From contig NZ_WUMO01000005.1 in the NCBI RefSeq assembly GCF_009826975.1, positions 310,001-374,000 of the forward strand: DNA of 64,000 nucleotides, written 5' to 3'. Under the pieces are notes generated by a model, which made no database searches, had not been told where the DNA came from, and was given only the letters and a program-made list of their open reading frames with translations. This document shows positions 18,421 to 27,285 of the stretch, one piece after another. Each line of letters opens with the position of its first letter. The first letter of the stretch is position 1. This DNA is from Flavobacterium sp. HBTb2-11-1. Its GTDB lineage: Bacteria; Bacteroidota; Bacteroidia; Flavobacteriales; Flavobacteriaceae. Both the position numbers and the translations under genes were made by a program.

Positions 18421-20292
18421 ATGATAAGTAAAAAAATAATTGCAGCCGGAATAACATTAACGGTTCTATTTTCAGCCTGTAAAACAAAAGATTTAAAAAT
18501 GAGCACAGCAAAAGAACAAACTGCAGCAGAAAAGAAAGTTGTGGTTTATCAAGTTTTTACTCGCCTTTTTGGAAATAAAAATACAAACAATAAACCATGG
18601 GGAACTATTGAGGAGAATGGTGTTGGAAAGTTTAATGATTTTACAGATAAAGCGCTCCAAGAAATAAAAGATTTGGGAGTAACCTATGTTTGGTACACAG
18701 GAGTTCCGCATCATGCTTTGGTGCGTGATTATATGGCGTACGGAATTTCAAATGATGATCCAGAGGTGGTAAAAGGCCGTGCAGGTTCTCCTTATGCCGT
18801 AAAAGATTATTACAATGTAAATCCAGATTTGGCTGTAAATCCTGCAAAACGATTAGATGAATTTGAGGCTTTAATCAAACGCACTCATAATGTAGATTTA
18901 AAAGTAATCATTGATATTGTTCCAAACCATATTGCAAGAAAATATGAAGGAAAATCGAACCCAGCAGGAGTAAAAGATTTTGGTGCAGACGATGATGTTA
19001 CGGTTGAATACAAACGAGACAATAATTTCTATTACATTCCGCAGCAACATTTTGAAATTCCTGATGGAGACATTCCTTTAAACGGAGAAAAAAATCCGCT
19101 TATTGATGGGAAATTTGACGAAAATCCAGCAAAATGGACAGGAAATGGTTCTCGTAAAATTAAGCCGGATCAAAATGACTGGTACGAAACGGTAAAAGTA
19201 AATTACGGAGTGCGTCCAGACGGAAGCAAAGATTTTCCTGAACTTCCTGCTGGTTTTGACCAAAAATCATATCAAGAACATTTTACTTTTTGGCAAGATA
19301 AAGATGTCCCTGATTCTTGGAAAAAGTTTAGAGATATTGCTTTATATTGGACAGCAAAAGGTGTTGATGGATTCCGTTACGATATGGCTGAAATGGTTCC
19401 GTATGAATTTTGGAGTTATATGAATTCTTCGATTAAAATGAAAAACCCCAATGCATTTTTATTGGCAGAAGTTTATAATCCAAACGAATATCGCAATTAT
19501 ATTCGTTTAGGAAAGATGGATTATCTGTACGATAAAGTGGAAACTTATGATAAGCTAAAAGATATTATTCGAGGAAAATCTTCGCCAGACGAATTGACAA
19601 AAATCCAGAACGGAATGTCTGATATCGAACATCATATGCTTCACTTTCTAGATAACCATGATGAACAGCGTTTGGCAAGCCCAGAATTTGCAGGAACGCC
19701 AGAAAGAGGAAAACCTTTAATGGTGGTTTCGGCAACAATCAGTACTTCGCCAACGATGATTTATTTTGGACAGGAAGTAGGAGAGGCAGGAAATGAAGAT
19801 GCAGGTTTTGGAAAACGCTCGAGAACCTCAATTTTTGATTATATCGGAGTTCCAAATCATCAGCGTTGGATGAATGATGGCAAATTTGATGGCGGACAGC
19901 TTTCCGAATCTGAAAAACAGCTTCGTGATTTTTACAAGCGTTTGTTGAATTTTACCATTAATAGTCCTGCTTTGATGGGAAGTTTTGCAGAAATTCAATC
20001 GGCAAATAGACAGGATAACCCTGGTTATGATGAATTGATTTATTCTTATGTACGATGGTCTGAAAAACAGAAATTGATTATTGTGGCTAATTTTTCATCT
20101 GAAAAAACTAGTGAATTTGATCTAAAAGTTCCTTCTGATATTATTACAAAATGGAATTTAAAAGATGGTTCTTATGTTCTTATCGACAAATTGTATTCTG
20201 ATAATAAAACTTATTTTACGGTCAAAAATGGCGAGGGAATTGCACGAGTTAAAATTAAATCTTCGGAATCGTTTATATTTGATGTGAAATAA
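18421..20292 (+). CDS. GH13 alpha-amylase family lipoprotein
   Basis: A 623-residue glycoside hydrolase family 13 enzyme exported as a lipoprotein (lipobox ending at Cys20 in TVLFSAC). Catalytic residues are visible: nucleophile Asp321 in GFRYDMAE, acid/base Glu350 in LLAEVYNP, and the third Asp414 in FLDNHDEQ. The expected VIIDIVPNH region lies near 162-170. The C-terminus (about 545-623) is a beta-sandwich typical of GH13. It should cleave alpha-glucans at the cell surface or in the periplasm. It converges on a GH130 gene, but there are no susC/susD genes alongside. Confidence 0.92.
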   Translation: MISKKIIAAGITLTVLFSACKTKDLKMSTAKEQTAAEKKVVVYQVFTRLFGNKNTNNKPWGTIEENGVGKFNDFTDKALQEIKDLGVTYVWYTGVPHHALVRDYMAYGISNDDPEVVKGRAGSPYAVKDYYNVNPDLAVNPAKRLDEFEALIKRTHNVDLKVIIDIVPNHIARKYEGKSNPAGVKDFGADDDVTVEYKRDNNFYYIPQQHFEIPDGDIPLNGEKNPLIDGKFDENPAKWTGNGSRKIKPDQNDWYETVKVNYGVRPDGSKDFPELPAGFDQKSYQEHFTFWQDKDVPDSWKKFRDIALYWTAKGVDGFRYDMAEMVPYEFWSYMNSSIKMKNPNAFLLAEVYNPNEYRNYIRLGKMDYLYDKVETYDKLKDIIRGKSSPDELTKIQNGMSDIEHHMLHFLDNHDEQRLASPEFAGTPERGKPLMVVSATISTSPTMIYFGQEVGEAGNEDAGFGKRSRTSIFDYIGVPNHQRWMNDGKFDGGQLSESEKQLRDFYKRLLNFTINSPALMGSFAEIQSANRQDNPGYDELIYSYVRWSEKQKLIIVANFSSEKTSEFDLKVPSDIITKWNLKDGSYVLIDKLYSDNKTYFTVKNGEGIARVKIKSSESFIFDVK

Positions 20293-20298
20293 AATTTT

Positions 20299-20431
20299 AA
20301 CACATAGAAACATAGCTTTGGATACTTTAGAAAAGGCGTTTCACTAGTTTAAATGCACATGGCTTGTCTATGTGTGGAAACTAATTTCTTTTGGAATTTT
20401 TTTAGCTTAAAAATCTATGTTTCTATGTGTT
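20299..20431. repeat. 17-bp inverted repeat with a 99-base loop
   Basis: AACACATAGAAACATAG (20299-20315) is the exact reverse complement of 20415-20431. The loop holds a smaller CACATGG / CTATGTG hairpin. It fills the gap between the convergent GH13 and GH130 genes and may act as a two-way terminator, though it lacks long T runs. Confidence 0.7.
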
Positions 20432-20440
20432 TAGATATTT

Positions 20441-21499
20441 TTAAACTTTTTCAAGCAATGAAAGGATTTCTGTAATTGAAAATTGAGCTCCACAGACAAA
20501 TTCGTCTGAAGCGCCATAGTAAACGGTCAGGGTATCGCCATCTGGTTCAATAATATGGCCGTTGGTAAATACTACATTTCCAAAGAAACCGCTTAATTCA
20601 TAATTCGTTTTCGGAAACATAATTGGAGTTTCTGTTCTTGAAATTACTTTGGTAGGATCTTCCAAATCCAATAAAAAAGCACCGAGGCAATATTGATGAA
20701 ATTCGTTGGCTCCGTGGTAAATTTCTAGCCAACCCAATTCTGTTTTTATGGGCGCAGCTCCAGCACCGACTCTTTTACTATCCCAGCTTTCTTTTCTAGT
20801 TTTGATAATACATTTATGATTTCCCCAATGAAGGCCATCAGGAGAAGAAGCAATCCAAATATAATTTCCGCCAATATCTACACTGCTTGGGCGATGTAAG
20901 GCATAAAACAAGCCGTTTATTTTCTCTTCAAAAATCGCACAGTCTTTATTGTGAGGAGGAAATATCATTCCGTGTTTTTGAAAGTTTTTCCAATCGGTTG
21001 TGGTTCGCAGGCCTACGCCCACGCCGCTAGGAGATACAGAAGTAAAAGTCAGGTAATATTTATCTTCTATTAAAGAAACACGGCAATCCTCGATTCCGAA
21101 AGTTTCCAGTATTCCTTCGCCAACCAAATGCGGGTAATCTTCGGGTTCATAAAAATGTTTTCCGTCTTCGCTGCACAATAAGCGAATATGTGACAAGGTA
21201 GTTAAATAATCGATTCCTTGATAATTAATTACACGGGCATCTGTTGCGATAAGTTCGGGATGATTTTTTAAGATTTCAATAATTTGAATTGTTCCTGCTT
21301 CTGTTAGAATTGGAAACGAAATGCTCGTTTCGGCTTGTTTAGGTCTTTCTGCGACGCGTACGGCCAGCCAGATTTTATTTTGAAACCTAAAAACGCCAGG
21401 ATTTAATAGACAGGTAATTTCAAGACCTTCTCTGCTTGGCGGTATATCTGAGGGAGATAATATAGGGTTTTCTGCAAAACGATTGGCAATGTCTTTCAT
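20441..21499 (-). CDS. GH130 family glycosidase or beta-mannosyl phosphorylase
   Basis: A 352-residue five-bladed propeller enzyme of glycoside hydrolase family 130, which phosphorolyses or hydrolyses beta-mannosides. Family features include NPILSPSDIPP near the start, NPGVFRFQNKIWLAVRVAER near 33-52, the GIEDCRVSL stretch with Glu and Asp near 132-140, and the repeated GVG/GAGAAP loops. It has no signal peptide, so it acts inside the cell. Substrate specificity within GH130 cannot be read by eye. It faces the GH13 gene tail to tail. Confidence 0.88.
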   Translation of the reverse strand: MKDIANRFAENPILSPSDIPPSREGLEITCLLNPGVFRFQNKIWLAVRVAERPKQAETSISFPILTEAGTIQIIEILKNHPELIATDARVINYQGIDYLTTLSHIRLLCSEDGKHFYEPEDYPHLVGEGILETFGIEDCRVSLIEDKYYLTFTSVSPSGVGVGLRTTTDWKNFQKHGMIFPPHNKDCAIFEEKINGLFYALHRPSSVDIGGNYIWIASSPDGLHWGNHKCIIKTRKESWDSKRVGAGAAPIKTELGWLEIYHGANEFHQYCLGAFLLDLEDPTKVISRTETPIMFPKTNYELSGFFGNVVFTNGHIIEPDGDTLTVYYGASDEFVCGAQFSITEILSLLEKV

Positions 21500-21524
21500 G
21501 ATCTTCGTTTAAGTACCTAAAAGG

Positions 21525-21559
21525 TATAAAAAAAAGCTGACACTTAATTGCATCAGCTT
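21525..21559 (-). terminator. Intrinsic terminator after the superoxide dismutase gene
   Basis: AAGCTGA (21534-21540) pairs with TCAGCTT (21553-21559). On the minus strand the hairpin is followed by a T run. It lies 6 bases past the stop of the preceding gene and closes the five-gene operon. Confidence 0.75.
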
Positions 21560-21564
21560 GTTTT

Positions 21565-22344
21565 CTATACTTTTTTAACCTTCTTGAGTGCTTCAACGTA
21601 ATATTCGTTTACTTTTTCCCAATTGATATGATTGTAAAAAGCATCAATATAACTGCCTTTTCTGTTTTGGTAATCTAAATAATAAGCATGTTCCCAAAGA
21701 TCGATTCCCATAATCGGAGTTCCTGGAATCAGAGCATTCTTCATCAATGGGTTATCTTGATTGTCTGTGGTAGTAATTTGTAGCTTGCCATATCTATCCA
21801 CAACCAGCCAAACCCATCCAGAACCAAACTGCTTTTCTGACTGTGCTTTAAACTGATTTGTCAGATTGTTGAAAGAACCAAATTCTTTATTTATAGAGCC
21901 TGCAAGAGTATCTTTTGGAGTTTGTTCTTTCGGGCTGAGAATATTAAAATACAAAGTATGATTATAATATCCACCCGCATTCTGACGAAGTTTTAAATTC
22001 GTAAGAGGCATTTTTTTTAAAATGTCTTCAATAGGCATATTTTCAAACTCAGTCGAAAGAATTTCTTTGTTGAAATTATTAGTATACGACAAATAATGCT
22101 TAGAATAATGTGTTTCTAAAGTTAAGCTTCTAATGTCTGGTGCCAATGCATCATAATTAAATGGCAATTTTGTCATTTCAAAAGAACCAGGATCGGCTTT
22201 AACATCATTTGGCGAACCGATAGTTATTTTTTCTTCTTTTGTTGGAAGAGGAACTTCAACAACTTCAACCAGCTTATCTTCTTTACAGGAAAATAATAGT
22301 AAAAATGAAGCTAAAGTGCTGAAAAGAACAACGTTTTTCTTCAT
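21565..22344 (-). CDS. Fe/Mn superoxide dismutase exported as a lipoprotein
   Basis: A 259-residue Fe/Mn superoxide dismutase, which converts superoxide to peroxide and oxygen. The metal ligands are all present: His79 (ETHYSKHY), His129 (YYNHTLYF), Asp215 and His219 (IDLWEHAYY). Unlike the usual cytoplasmic enzyme it starts with a lipoprotein signal (MKKNVVLFSTLASFLLLFSC, Cys20) and a 40-residue linker before the catalytic fold, so it should sit on an envelope membrane. It is the last gene of a phospholipid operon, 7 bases after the acyl-CoA-binding protein gene. Metal preference is not determined. Confidence 0.93.
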   Translation of the reverse strand: MKKNVVLFSTLASFLLLFSCKEDKLVEVVEVPLPTKEEKITIGSPNDVKADPGSFEMTKLPFNYDALAPDIRSLTLETHYSKHYLSYTNNFNKEILSTEFENMPIEDILKKMPLTNLKLRQNAGGYYNHTLYFNILSPKEQTPKDTLAGSINKEFGSFNNLTNQFKAQSEKQFGSGWVWLVVDRYGKLQITTTDNQDNPLMKNALIPGTPIMGIDLWEHAYYLDYQNRKGSYIDAFYNHINWEKVNEYYVEALKKVKKV

Positions 22345-22351
22345 AATGTTT

Positions 22352-22621
22352 TTATTTTGATGTTAATGAATTGATAATCTCGATATAATTTTCTTTAGCT
22401 TCATCTACAGACATATGGCTTATCTGCATCCAGGCATTAGTTTTAAAAGCATCTCGTAAATCAAAATTTTGAGATTGATTGTAAACTGCTGTTCCAAAAG
22501 TAGCCTGTTTGTAAAAAGCATAAAGTCTTAACTGCACGTCTTGTGGCAGCGAAGCTTGAGTCATTGTCATGGCGACTTCTACAGCTTTATTAAAGCGAAT
22601 ATCTAAATCTTTATCAGCCAT
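22352..22621 (-). CDS. Acyl-CoA-binding protein
   Basis: An 89-residue four-helix protein of the ACBP family, which binds long-chain acyl-CoA thioesters in the cytoplasm. Family residues include FNKAVEVAM near 10-18, LYAFYKQATFG near 28-38 and KTNAWMQISHMS near 55-66. Its start codon touches the psd stop with no gap. ACBPs are widespread in eukaryotes and scattered in bacteria, and flavobacteria are among the bacteria that have them. Its place behind cdsA and psd suggests a role in acyl supply for lipid synthesis. Confidence 0.9.
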   Translation of the reverse strand: MADKDLDIRFNKAVEVAMTMTQASLPQDVQLRLYAFYKQATFGTAVYNQSQNFDLRDAFKTNAWMQISHMSVDEAKENYIEIINSLTSK

Positions 22622-23275
22622 TTATGCTTTTGTGGCAATAATTGTTTTTCCACCAATTGCTTTTTGATTTAACTCAACATTGATTGGTGTACCTAAAGGT
22701 AAAAATAAATCTACTCTTGAACCAAATTTAATGAAACCAGCGTCAGTTCCCTGAACAACTTGCATTCCTTCTTTAGCGTAGTTTACAATTCTACGAGCCA
22801 AAGCACCAGCAATTTGTCTGTATAAAATAGCGCCAAAAGTTTCGTTTTCGATTACTACAGTAGTTCTTTCGTTTTCTTCACTTGCTTTTGGATGCCAAGC
22901 AACAAGGAATTTACCAGGATGGTATTTGCTAAATTTAATGATGCCATCCATTGCGTAACGCGTTACGTGCACATTGATTGGCGACATAAAAATAGAAACC
23001 TGTAAACGTTTATCTTTAAAATATTCTCCTTCATAAACTTCCTCGATAACCACCACTTTTCCATCAACAGGAGCTAAAATGTGATCGTTGTTTCTAACTG
23101 CAATTCTTTTAGGATTTCTGAAGAATTGTAAAATAATAATCAGAATTACAAGTGCTGCAAATTGAACAAGCATTCTCAGCCAAGCAATATCAATGAATTT
23201 ATCAGCAATTAAAAGTACTGCTACTGTAAAAACAGAACCTAATAAAATAGACGGGCCACCTTCTTTATGAAACAT
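22622..23275 (-). CDS. psd: Phosphatidylserine decarboxylase, short form
   Basis: A 217-residue membrane enzyme that makes phosphatidylethanolamine from phosphatidylserine. It is the short proenzyme type: two N-terminal hydrophobic segments (about 10-50), the VDGKVVVIEE and INVHVTRY regions, and the self-cleavage serine in FIKFGSRVDLF near 181-191, which becomes the pyruvoyl cofactor. The gene overlaps the end of cdsA by 11 bases, implying translational coupling. It directly follows the CDP-diacylglycerol step in the same operon. Confidence 0.95.
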   Translation of the reverse strand: MFHKEGGPSILLGSVFTVAVLLIADKFIDIAWLRMLVQFAALVILIIILQFFRNPKRIAVRNNDHILAPVDGKVVVIEEVYEGEYFKDKRLQVSIFMSPINVHVTRYAMDGIIKFSKYHPGKFLVAWHPKASEENERTTVVIENETFGAILYRQIAGALARRIVNYAKEGMQVVQGTDAGFIKFGSRVDLFLPLGTPINVELNQKAIGGKTIIATKA

Positions 23276-24155
23276 AATATAAAATTTGATAAAATAAAAA
23301 TATAATTGGTGCTACAAATATAACACTATCTAATCGATCTAAAATACCTCCATGACCAGGCATTATCGAGCCGCTGTCTTTTACACCTGCAATTCGTTTA
23401 AATTTGGATTCTATCAGGTCGCCAATCGTTCCAAAAAGGCTCACAATTAACGCTATAATGGTCCAGATTAAAATCGATTTGCTGCTAAATTCAGGTTTTG
23501 GCTGAATGTAGAGTTTAGAAATTAGAAAGCCGGCAAATGCGGCAAAAACTACACCACCAATAAAACCTTCAATTGTCTTTTTTGGAGAAACGCGTTCAAA
23601 TAATTTGTGTTTTCCCATTGATTTTCCAACCAAATAAGCAAAAGTGTCATTCGTCCAAATCAAAACAAATAATCCTAAGATAATTTTCGGATTATAATCA
23701 TTTGTTCCAAAAGAGATTTTTACAATAAATACAAATGGAAGTGTAATATATCCGAGAAGGTATAAGTATTTTGATGAAGTGCTTACTTTTTGAACAGAAT
23801 CATAAAATAAGAATATGATGCATTTTATAGAAACGACAAGTGTAACAGCTAAAAGAATTAAATCCAGCTGTTTTATATTGATTTCTAAACTGATATCAGA
23901 ATTTAAAGTATCGTTTATAAATTGAGTTGTCTGTTTATTGTAATGGCTTACAAGAATAATGGCAGCATAAACTAAAGTTCCGAAGAGAATAGAAAATATT
24001 TTGTTCAGGTTTACGATATTAGAAAATTCATATATCGTAATAATCAGGAAAACACCAAAAAGAGTAATGAAGCTTTCTGTAGAAAACAATATCGAAGTTA
24101 GTAATAAAGCGATATAAACAGCACCAGAAATGGTTCTCTTCAGTGTTTCGTTCAT
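23265..24155 (-). CDS. cdsA: Phosphatidate cytidylyltransferase
   Basis: A 296-residue integral membrane enzyme making CDP-diacylglycerol from phosphatidic acid and CTP, the branch point of phospholipid synthesis. There are about seven to eight hydrophobic segments. The CdsA signature lies near the C-terminus: GTIGDLIESKFKRIAGVKDS, then PGHGGILDRLDS. It is separated by 1 base from the LUD gene upstream and overlaps psd downstream, so it lies inside a compact operon. Confidence 0.96.
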   Translation of the reverse strand: MNETLKRTISGAVYIALLLTSILFSTESFITLFGVFLIITIYEFSNIVNLNKIFSILFGTLVYAAIILVSHYNKQTTQFINDTLNSDISLEINIKQLDLILLAVTLVVSIKCIIFLFYDSVQKVSTSSKYLYLLGYITLPFVFIVKISFGTNDYNPKIILGLFVLIWTNDTFAYLVGKSMGKHKLFERVSPKKTIEGFIGGVVFAAFAGFLISKLYIQPKPEFSSKSILIWTIIALIVSLFGTIGDLIESKFKRIAGVKDSGSIMPGHGGILDRLDSVIFVAPIIFLFYQILYYVS

Positions 24156-24156
24156 C

Positions 24157-24762
24157 TTAAAGATCTTCTAAAAGCAGTAAATAAAGATTTTTTGCAACAC
24201 TTCCGTATTGAGTAAAATCTTCGTCTTTCGCTTTTTCGAAATATTTTATTGTAGTGATATTAGTAGGTATGTCTCTTTCGTATTTGCGTTTTATAGCGCT
24301 CAATCCGTCGCTTTTCATTGGTAGGATTTGGCTGGTAGTGGCTATAATAACAATATTTGCAGGTAATTCGTTTGGTTTGTTCTGTCTGATTTGTTTTGAT
24401 GAAAATAAAATAGAACCTTCATCAGCAATAAGGTTCTCGCAGCTTGCCAATAAGAATTTTGGTTTAGCAGGGGCAATGTAAAATAATTTGTTTTCGTCTA
24501 ATAAACCAAATAAGGCAGGTTCGTAACATAAAACTTCTTGTTCAAACCAATCATTTTCTTCTAAGATATTTTCAAATTGTTCAGAAACCTCTCCCATGTT
24601 TTCGCAGTACAAGAATTTACCTCCATTTTTTTTGAAATTGAAAATAAATTGTTCATCTAAGGATAAATGACTGTTCTGCGCAGAAGTTCCTGCATATTCG
24701 CTTTCGTTCACTTCATCAGAAGCGGCCTCACTAGAGCCAAATATTTTTTTGAAAAAATTCAT
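24157..24762 (-). CDS. LUD-domain (LutC-like) protein
   Basis: A 201-residue cytoplasmic protein matching the LutC/YkgG (LUD) family: the conserved region LIADEGSILFSS near 111-122 followed by NIVIIATTSQILPMKSDGL near 137-155 is the family pattern. LutC-type proteins are linked to lactate use, but this gene heads a phospholipid operon and no lutA or lutB is nearby, so its role here is unclear. It is flanked upstream by the ftsH terminator and its own -7 element. Confidence 0.82.
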   Translation of the reverse strand: MNFFKKIFGSSEAASDEVNESEYAGTSAQNSHLSLDEQFIFNFKKNGGKFLYCENMGEVSEQFENILEENDWFEQEVLCYEPALFGLLDENKLFYIAPAKPKFLLASCENLIADEGSILFSSKQIRQNKPNELPANIVIIATTSQILPMKSDGLSAIKRKYERDIPTNITTIKYFEKAKDEDFTQYGSVAKNLYLLLLEDL

Positions 24763-24801
24763 TTTTTATATGAAATGCTTTACATGTTAATTGAAAACGT
24801 T

Positions 24802-24809
24802 CAAAGATA
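24802..24809 (-). promoter_or_regulatory. Candidate -7 element of the LUD-cdsA-psd operon
   Basis: The minus strand reads TATCTTTG, an exact TAnnTTTG match, 39 bases before the LUD start codon. A TTTTG upstream lies within the ftsH terminator stem at a slightly short spacing of about 15 bases. Confidence 0.45.
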
Positions 24810-24811
24810 AA

Positions 24812-24850
24812 AAAATCTTAATTCAAAAGGGACTTTTGAATTAAGATTTT
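24812..24850 (-). terminator. Strong terminator after ftsH
   Basis: An 18-bp perfect stem (24812-24829 with 24833-24850) around a GGA loop, ending in a T run on the minus strand. It separates rsfS-ftsH from the lipid operon. Confidence 0.85.
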
Positions 24851-24880
24851 GAAAAATATTATTATGTATTTGCTAATTCG

Positions 24881-26806
24881 TTATGAAACTACCTCTTCTA
24901 AATTTTTGTCGAAAGTGCGTTTTCCGAAGATGTTTTCTAAGTCATCTTTAAAGATTACCTCTTTTTCAATCAGAATATCAGCAAGTTGATTTAACTTATC
25001 TTTGTTTTCCTCTAGAATCTGAATTGCTCTTTGGTATTGACCTTCGATTAAATCTGAAATTTCTTTGTCAATAATTTTTGCTGTTTCGTCAGAATATGGT
25101 TTAGAGAAATTATATTCGCTTTGTCCAGTTGAATCGTAATACGTCACGTTTCCAATTTTATCGTTCAATCCGTAGATAGTTACCATTGCACGAGCCTGAC
25201 GCGTTACTTTTTCTAAATCGCTTAATGCACCAGTCGAAATTCTGTCGAAAGTTACTTTTTCAGCGGCTCTACCACCCATTGTAGCACACATTTCGTCTAA
25301 CATTTGATCTGTTCTCACGATTTGTCTTTCTTCTGGCAGATACCATGCAGCTCCTAAACTTTGTCCGCGAGGAACAATAGTTACTTTAATAAGAGGTGCA
25401 GCGTGTTCTAGCATCCAGCTTACAGTAGCGTGACCAGCTTCGTGAATTGCAATTGCTCTTTTCTCTTCTGGAGTAATGATTTTGTTTTTCTTTTCAAGAC
25501 CGCCAATGATTCTATCAACAGCGTCAAGGAAATCTTGTCTGTCAACAGCAGCTTTGTTATTACGGGCAGCAATAAGAGCGGCTTCGTTACAAACATTGGC
25601 AATATCAGCACCTGAGAAACCTGGAGTTTGTTTTGCTAAGAAATCTAAATCAAGACCTTCAACTTTTTTGATAGGAGCTAAGTGTACTTTAAAGATTTCA
25701 GCTCTTTCGCGAATGTCTGGTAAATCAACAAAAATTTGTCTGTCAAAACGTCCTGCACGCATTAAAGCTTTATCAAGAACGTCTGCTCTATTTGTTGCTG
25801 CCAAAACGATTACGTTAGAGTTTGTGCCAAAACCATCCATTTCTGTGAGTAATTGGTTCAAAGTGTTTTCTCTTTCGTCGTTTCCGCCAGACATATTGCT
25901 TTTTCCTCTTGCTCTACCAACAGCATCAATCTCGTCGATGAAGATGATAGCAGGAGATTTTTCTTTAGCTTGTTTAAATAAGTCACGTACACGTGAAGCA
26001 CCAACTCCTACAAACATTTCTACGAAATCTGAACCTGAAAGAGAGAAGAAAGGTACTTGTGCTTCACCAGCAACAGCTTTTGCTAATAAAGTTTTACCCG
26101 TTCCTGGAGGTCCTACCAATAAAGCTCCTTTTGGAATTTTACCTCCAAGATTCGTATACTTTTCTGGATTTTTAAGGAATTCAACAATCTCTTGAATTTC
26201 TTCTTTAGCGCCTTCTAAACCTGCAACATCTTTAAATGTGGTTTTAATGTCTGTTTTTTCATCAAACAATTTAGCTTTAGATTTTCCGATATTGAAAATC
26301 TGTCCGCCGCCTCCAGCTCCTCCGCCAGACATTTTACGCATAATGAAAATCCATACACCAACTATGATGATGATAGGAAGTAAGCTGATTAAAATATCGC
26401 TCCAGTTATTTTTTTGAAGAAAGTTGAAATCTTTCAGCTTTCCTTCGCTAACTGCTTTTTCCAGTTTAGTCTGAAAGATTTGATCATTACCAATTTCCAA
26501 AGTGTAATGTGGGCCTTTGTTTGGCTGTTTGAAAATATCTTCAGCAACTTTTTTGTTTGCTGGGTCTTTAAGAGCCGCAGCATTCAAATATACCTCAGCT
26601 TCTGCTTTATTGTAAACAATTACTTTTTCAATCTGGCCTTTTTCTAAAAGCGTGTTGAATTTAGAAGAAGTTAATTGAGCAGGTTCGCTTAAGCTTGATC
26701 CTCCTGTGGCAAAACTTATGAATAAAAAAACTAAAAGTATTGCGGTGTATATTAACCAAGGACTTATTTTAAATTTATTCGGATTTGGATTATTATCTTT
26801 AGCCAT
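24881..26806 (-). CDS. ftsH: FtsH, membrane AAA+ zinc metalloprotease
   Basis: A 641-residue ATP-dependent protease that degrades membrane and regulatory proteins from the cytoplasmic face. Two membrane segments (about 16-36 and 137-157) enclose a periplasmic domain. The AAA+ module has Walker A GPPGTGKT at 232-239 and Walker B IIFIDEID near 286-293. The zinc site is HEAGH at 454-458. The length is normal. It follows rsfS by 15 bases, and the pair is a common order in this phylum. Confidence 0.97.
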   Translation of the reverse strand: MAKDNNPNPNKFKISPWLIYTAILLVFLFISFATGGSSLSEPAQLTSSKFNTLLEKGQIEKVIVYNKAEAEVYLNAAALKDPANKKVAEDIFKQPNKGPHYTLEIGNDQIFQTKLEKAVSEGKLKDFNFLQKNNWSDILISLLPIIIIVGVWIFIMRKMSGGGAGGGGQIFNIGKSKAKLFDEKTDIKTTFKDVAGLEGAKEEIQEIVEFLKNPEKYTNLGGKIPKGALLVGPPGTGKTLLAKAVAGEAQVPFFSLSGSDFVEMFVGVGASRVRDLFKQAKEKSPAIIFIDEIDAVGRARGKSNMSGGNDERENTLNQLLTEMDGFGTNSNVIVLAATNRADVLDKALMRAGRFDRQIFVDLPDIRERAEIFKVHLAPIKKVEGLDLDFLAKQTPGFSGADIANVCNEAALIAARNNKAAVDRQDFLDAVDRIIGGLEKKNKIITPEEKRAIAIHEAGHATVSWMLEHAAPLIKVTIVPRGQSLGAAWYLPEERQIVRTDQMLDEMCATMGGRAAEKVTFDRISTGALSDLEKVTRQARAMVTIYGLNDKIGNVTYYDSTGQSEYNFSKPYSDETAKIIDKEISDLIEGQYQRAIQILEENKDKLNQLADILIEKEVIFKDDLENIFGKRTFDKNLEEVVS

Positions 26807-26821
26807 TTAATGAAAGTTTCT

Positions 26822-27193
26822 TTAGTATTTGTTCTCGATTGAAGTTATTTTGGCATCGCCCCAAAGGCTCTCGATGTTATAATATTCGCGAATATGTTTC
26901 TGGAAAACGTGTACTACAATGTGTACATAATCCATTAGAACCCATTCTGCGTTATCTGTTCCTTCTACGTGCCAAGGTTTATCTTTTAAGTCTTTTGATA
27001 CTGTTTTTTGAATTGAGTTTACGATGGCGTTAACTTGGGTGTTTGAGCTACCGTTGCAAATAACAAAATAGTCGCATACAGCTGTATCTATCTCTCTTAA
27101 GTCAAGAATATCGATATCATTTCCTTTTACTTCCTCAATCCCTTTGATTATGTTCGCCAGTAGAACATCATTATTAATAGTCTTTTTCGCCAT
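26822..27193 (-). CDS. rsfS: Ribosome silencing factor RsfS
   Basis: A 123-residue protein of the RsfS/Iojap family, which binds ribosomal protein L14 and blocks subunit joining when nutrients are scarce. Family features include DILDLREIDTAVCDYFVICNG near 22-42, VNAIVNSI, and the end HVEGTDNAEWVLMDYVHIVVH near 79-99. It is the first gene of the rsfS-ftsH unit and divergent from birA across 92 bases. Confidence 0.95.
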   Translation of the reverse strand: MAKKTINNDVLLANIIKGIEEVKGNDIDILDLREIDTAVCDYFVICNGSSNTQVNAIVNSIQKTVSKDLKDKPWHVEGTDNAEWVLMDYVHIVVHVFQKHIREYYNIESLWGDAKITSIENKY

Positions 27194-27210
27194 GAATTAT
27201 TTTATATGAA

Positions 27211-27244
27211 TTTGTAAAGTTACCAAATTTTGTGATTATTTTTG
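27211..27244 (+). promoter_or_regulatory. Candidate birA promoter
   Basis: TTTG (27211-27214), a 22-base spacer and an exact TATTTTTG (27237-27244) match the Bacteroidota promoter pattern, near the upper limit of spacing. RNA would begin about 35 bases before the birA start. Confidence 0.45.
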
Positions 27245-27285
27245 AACCTTAACAAAATATTAAATTAAGATATTTAAATTATTTA

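Noticed and set aside
18421-21499. Polysaccharide-utilisation locus around the GH13 and GH130 genes
   Set aside because: No susC, susD or regulator lies nearby, the genes are convergent and only one product is exported, so a dedicated locus is not supported.
25476-26195. 239-codon plus-strand ORF opposite ftsH
   Set aside because: Long but entirely antisense to the AAA+ domain of ftsH, with no promoter or recognisable domain.
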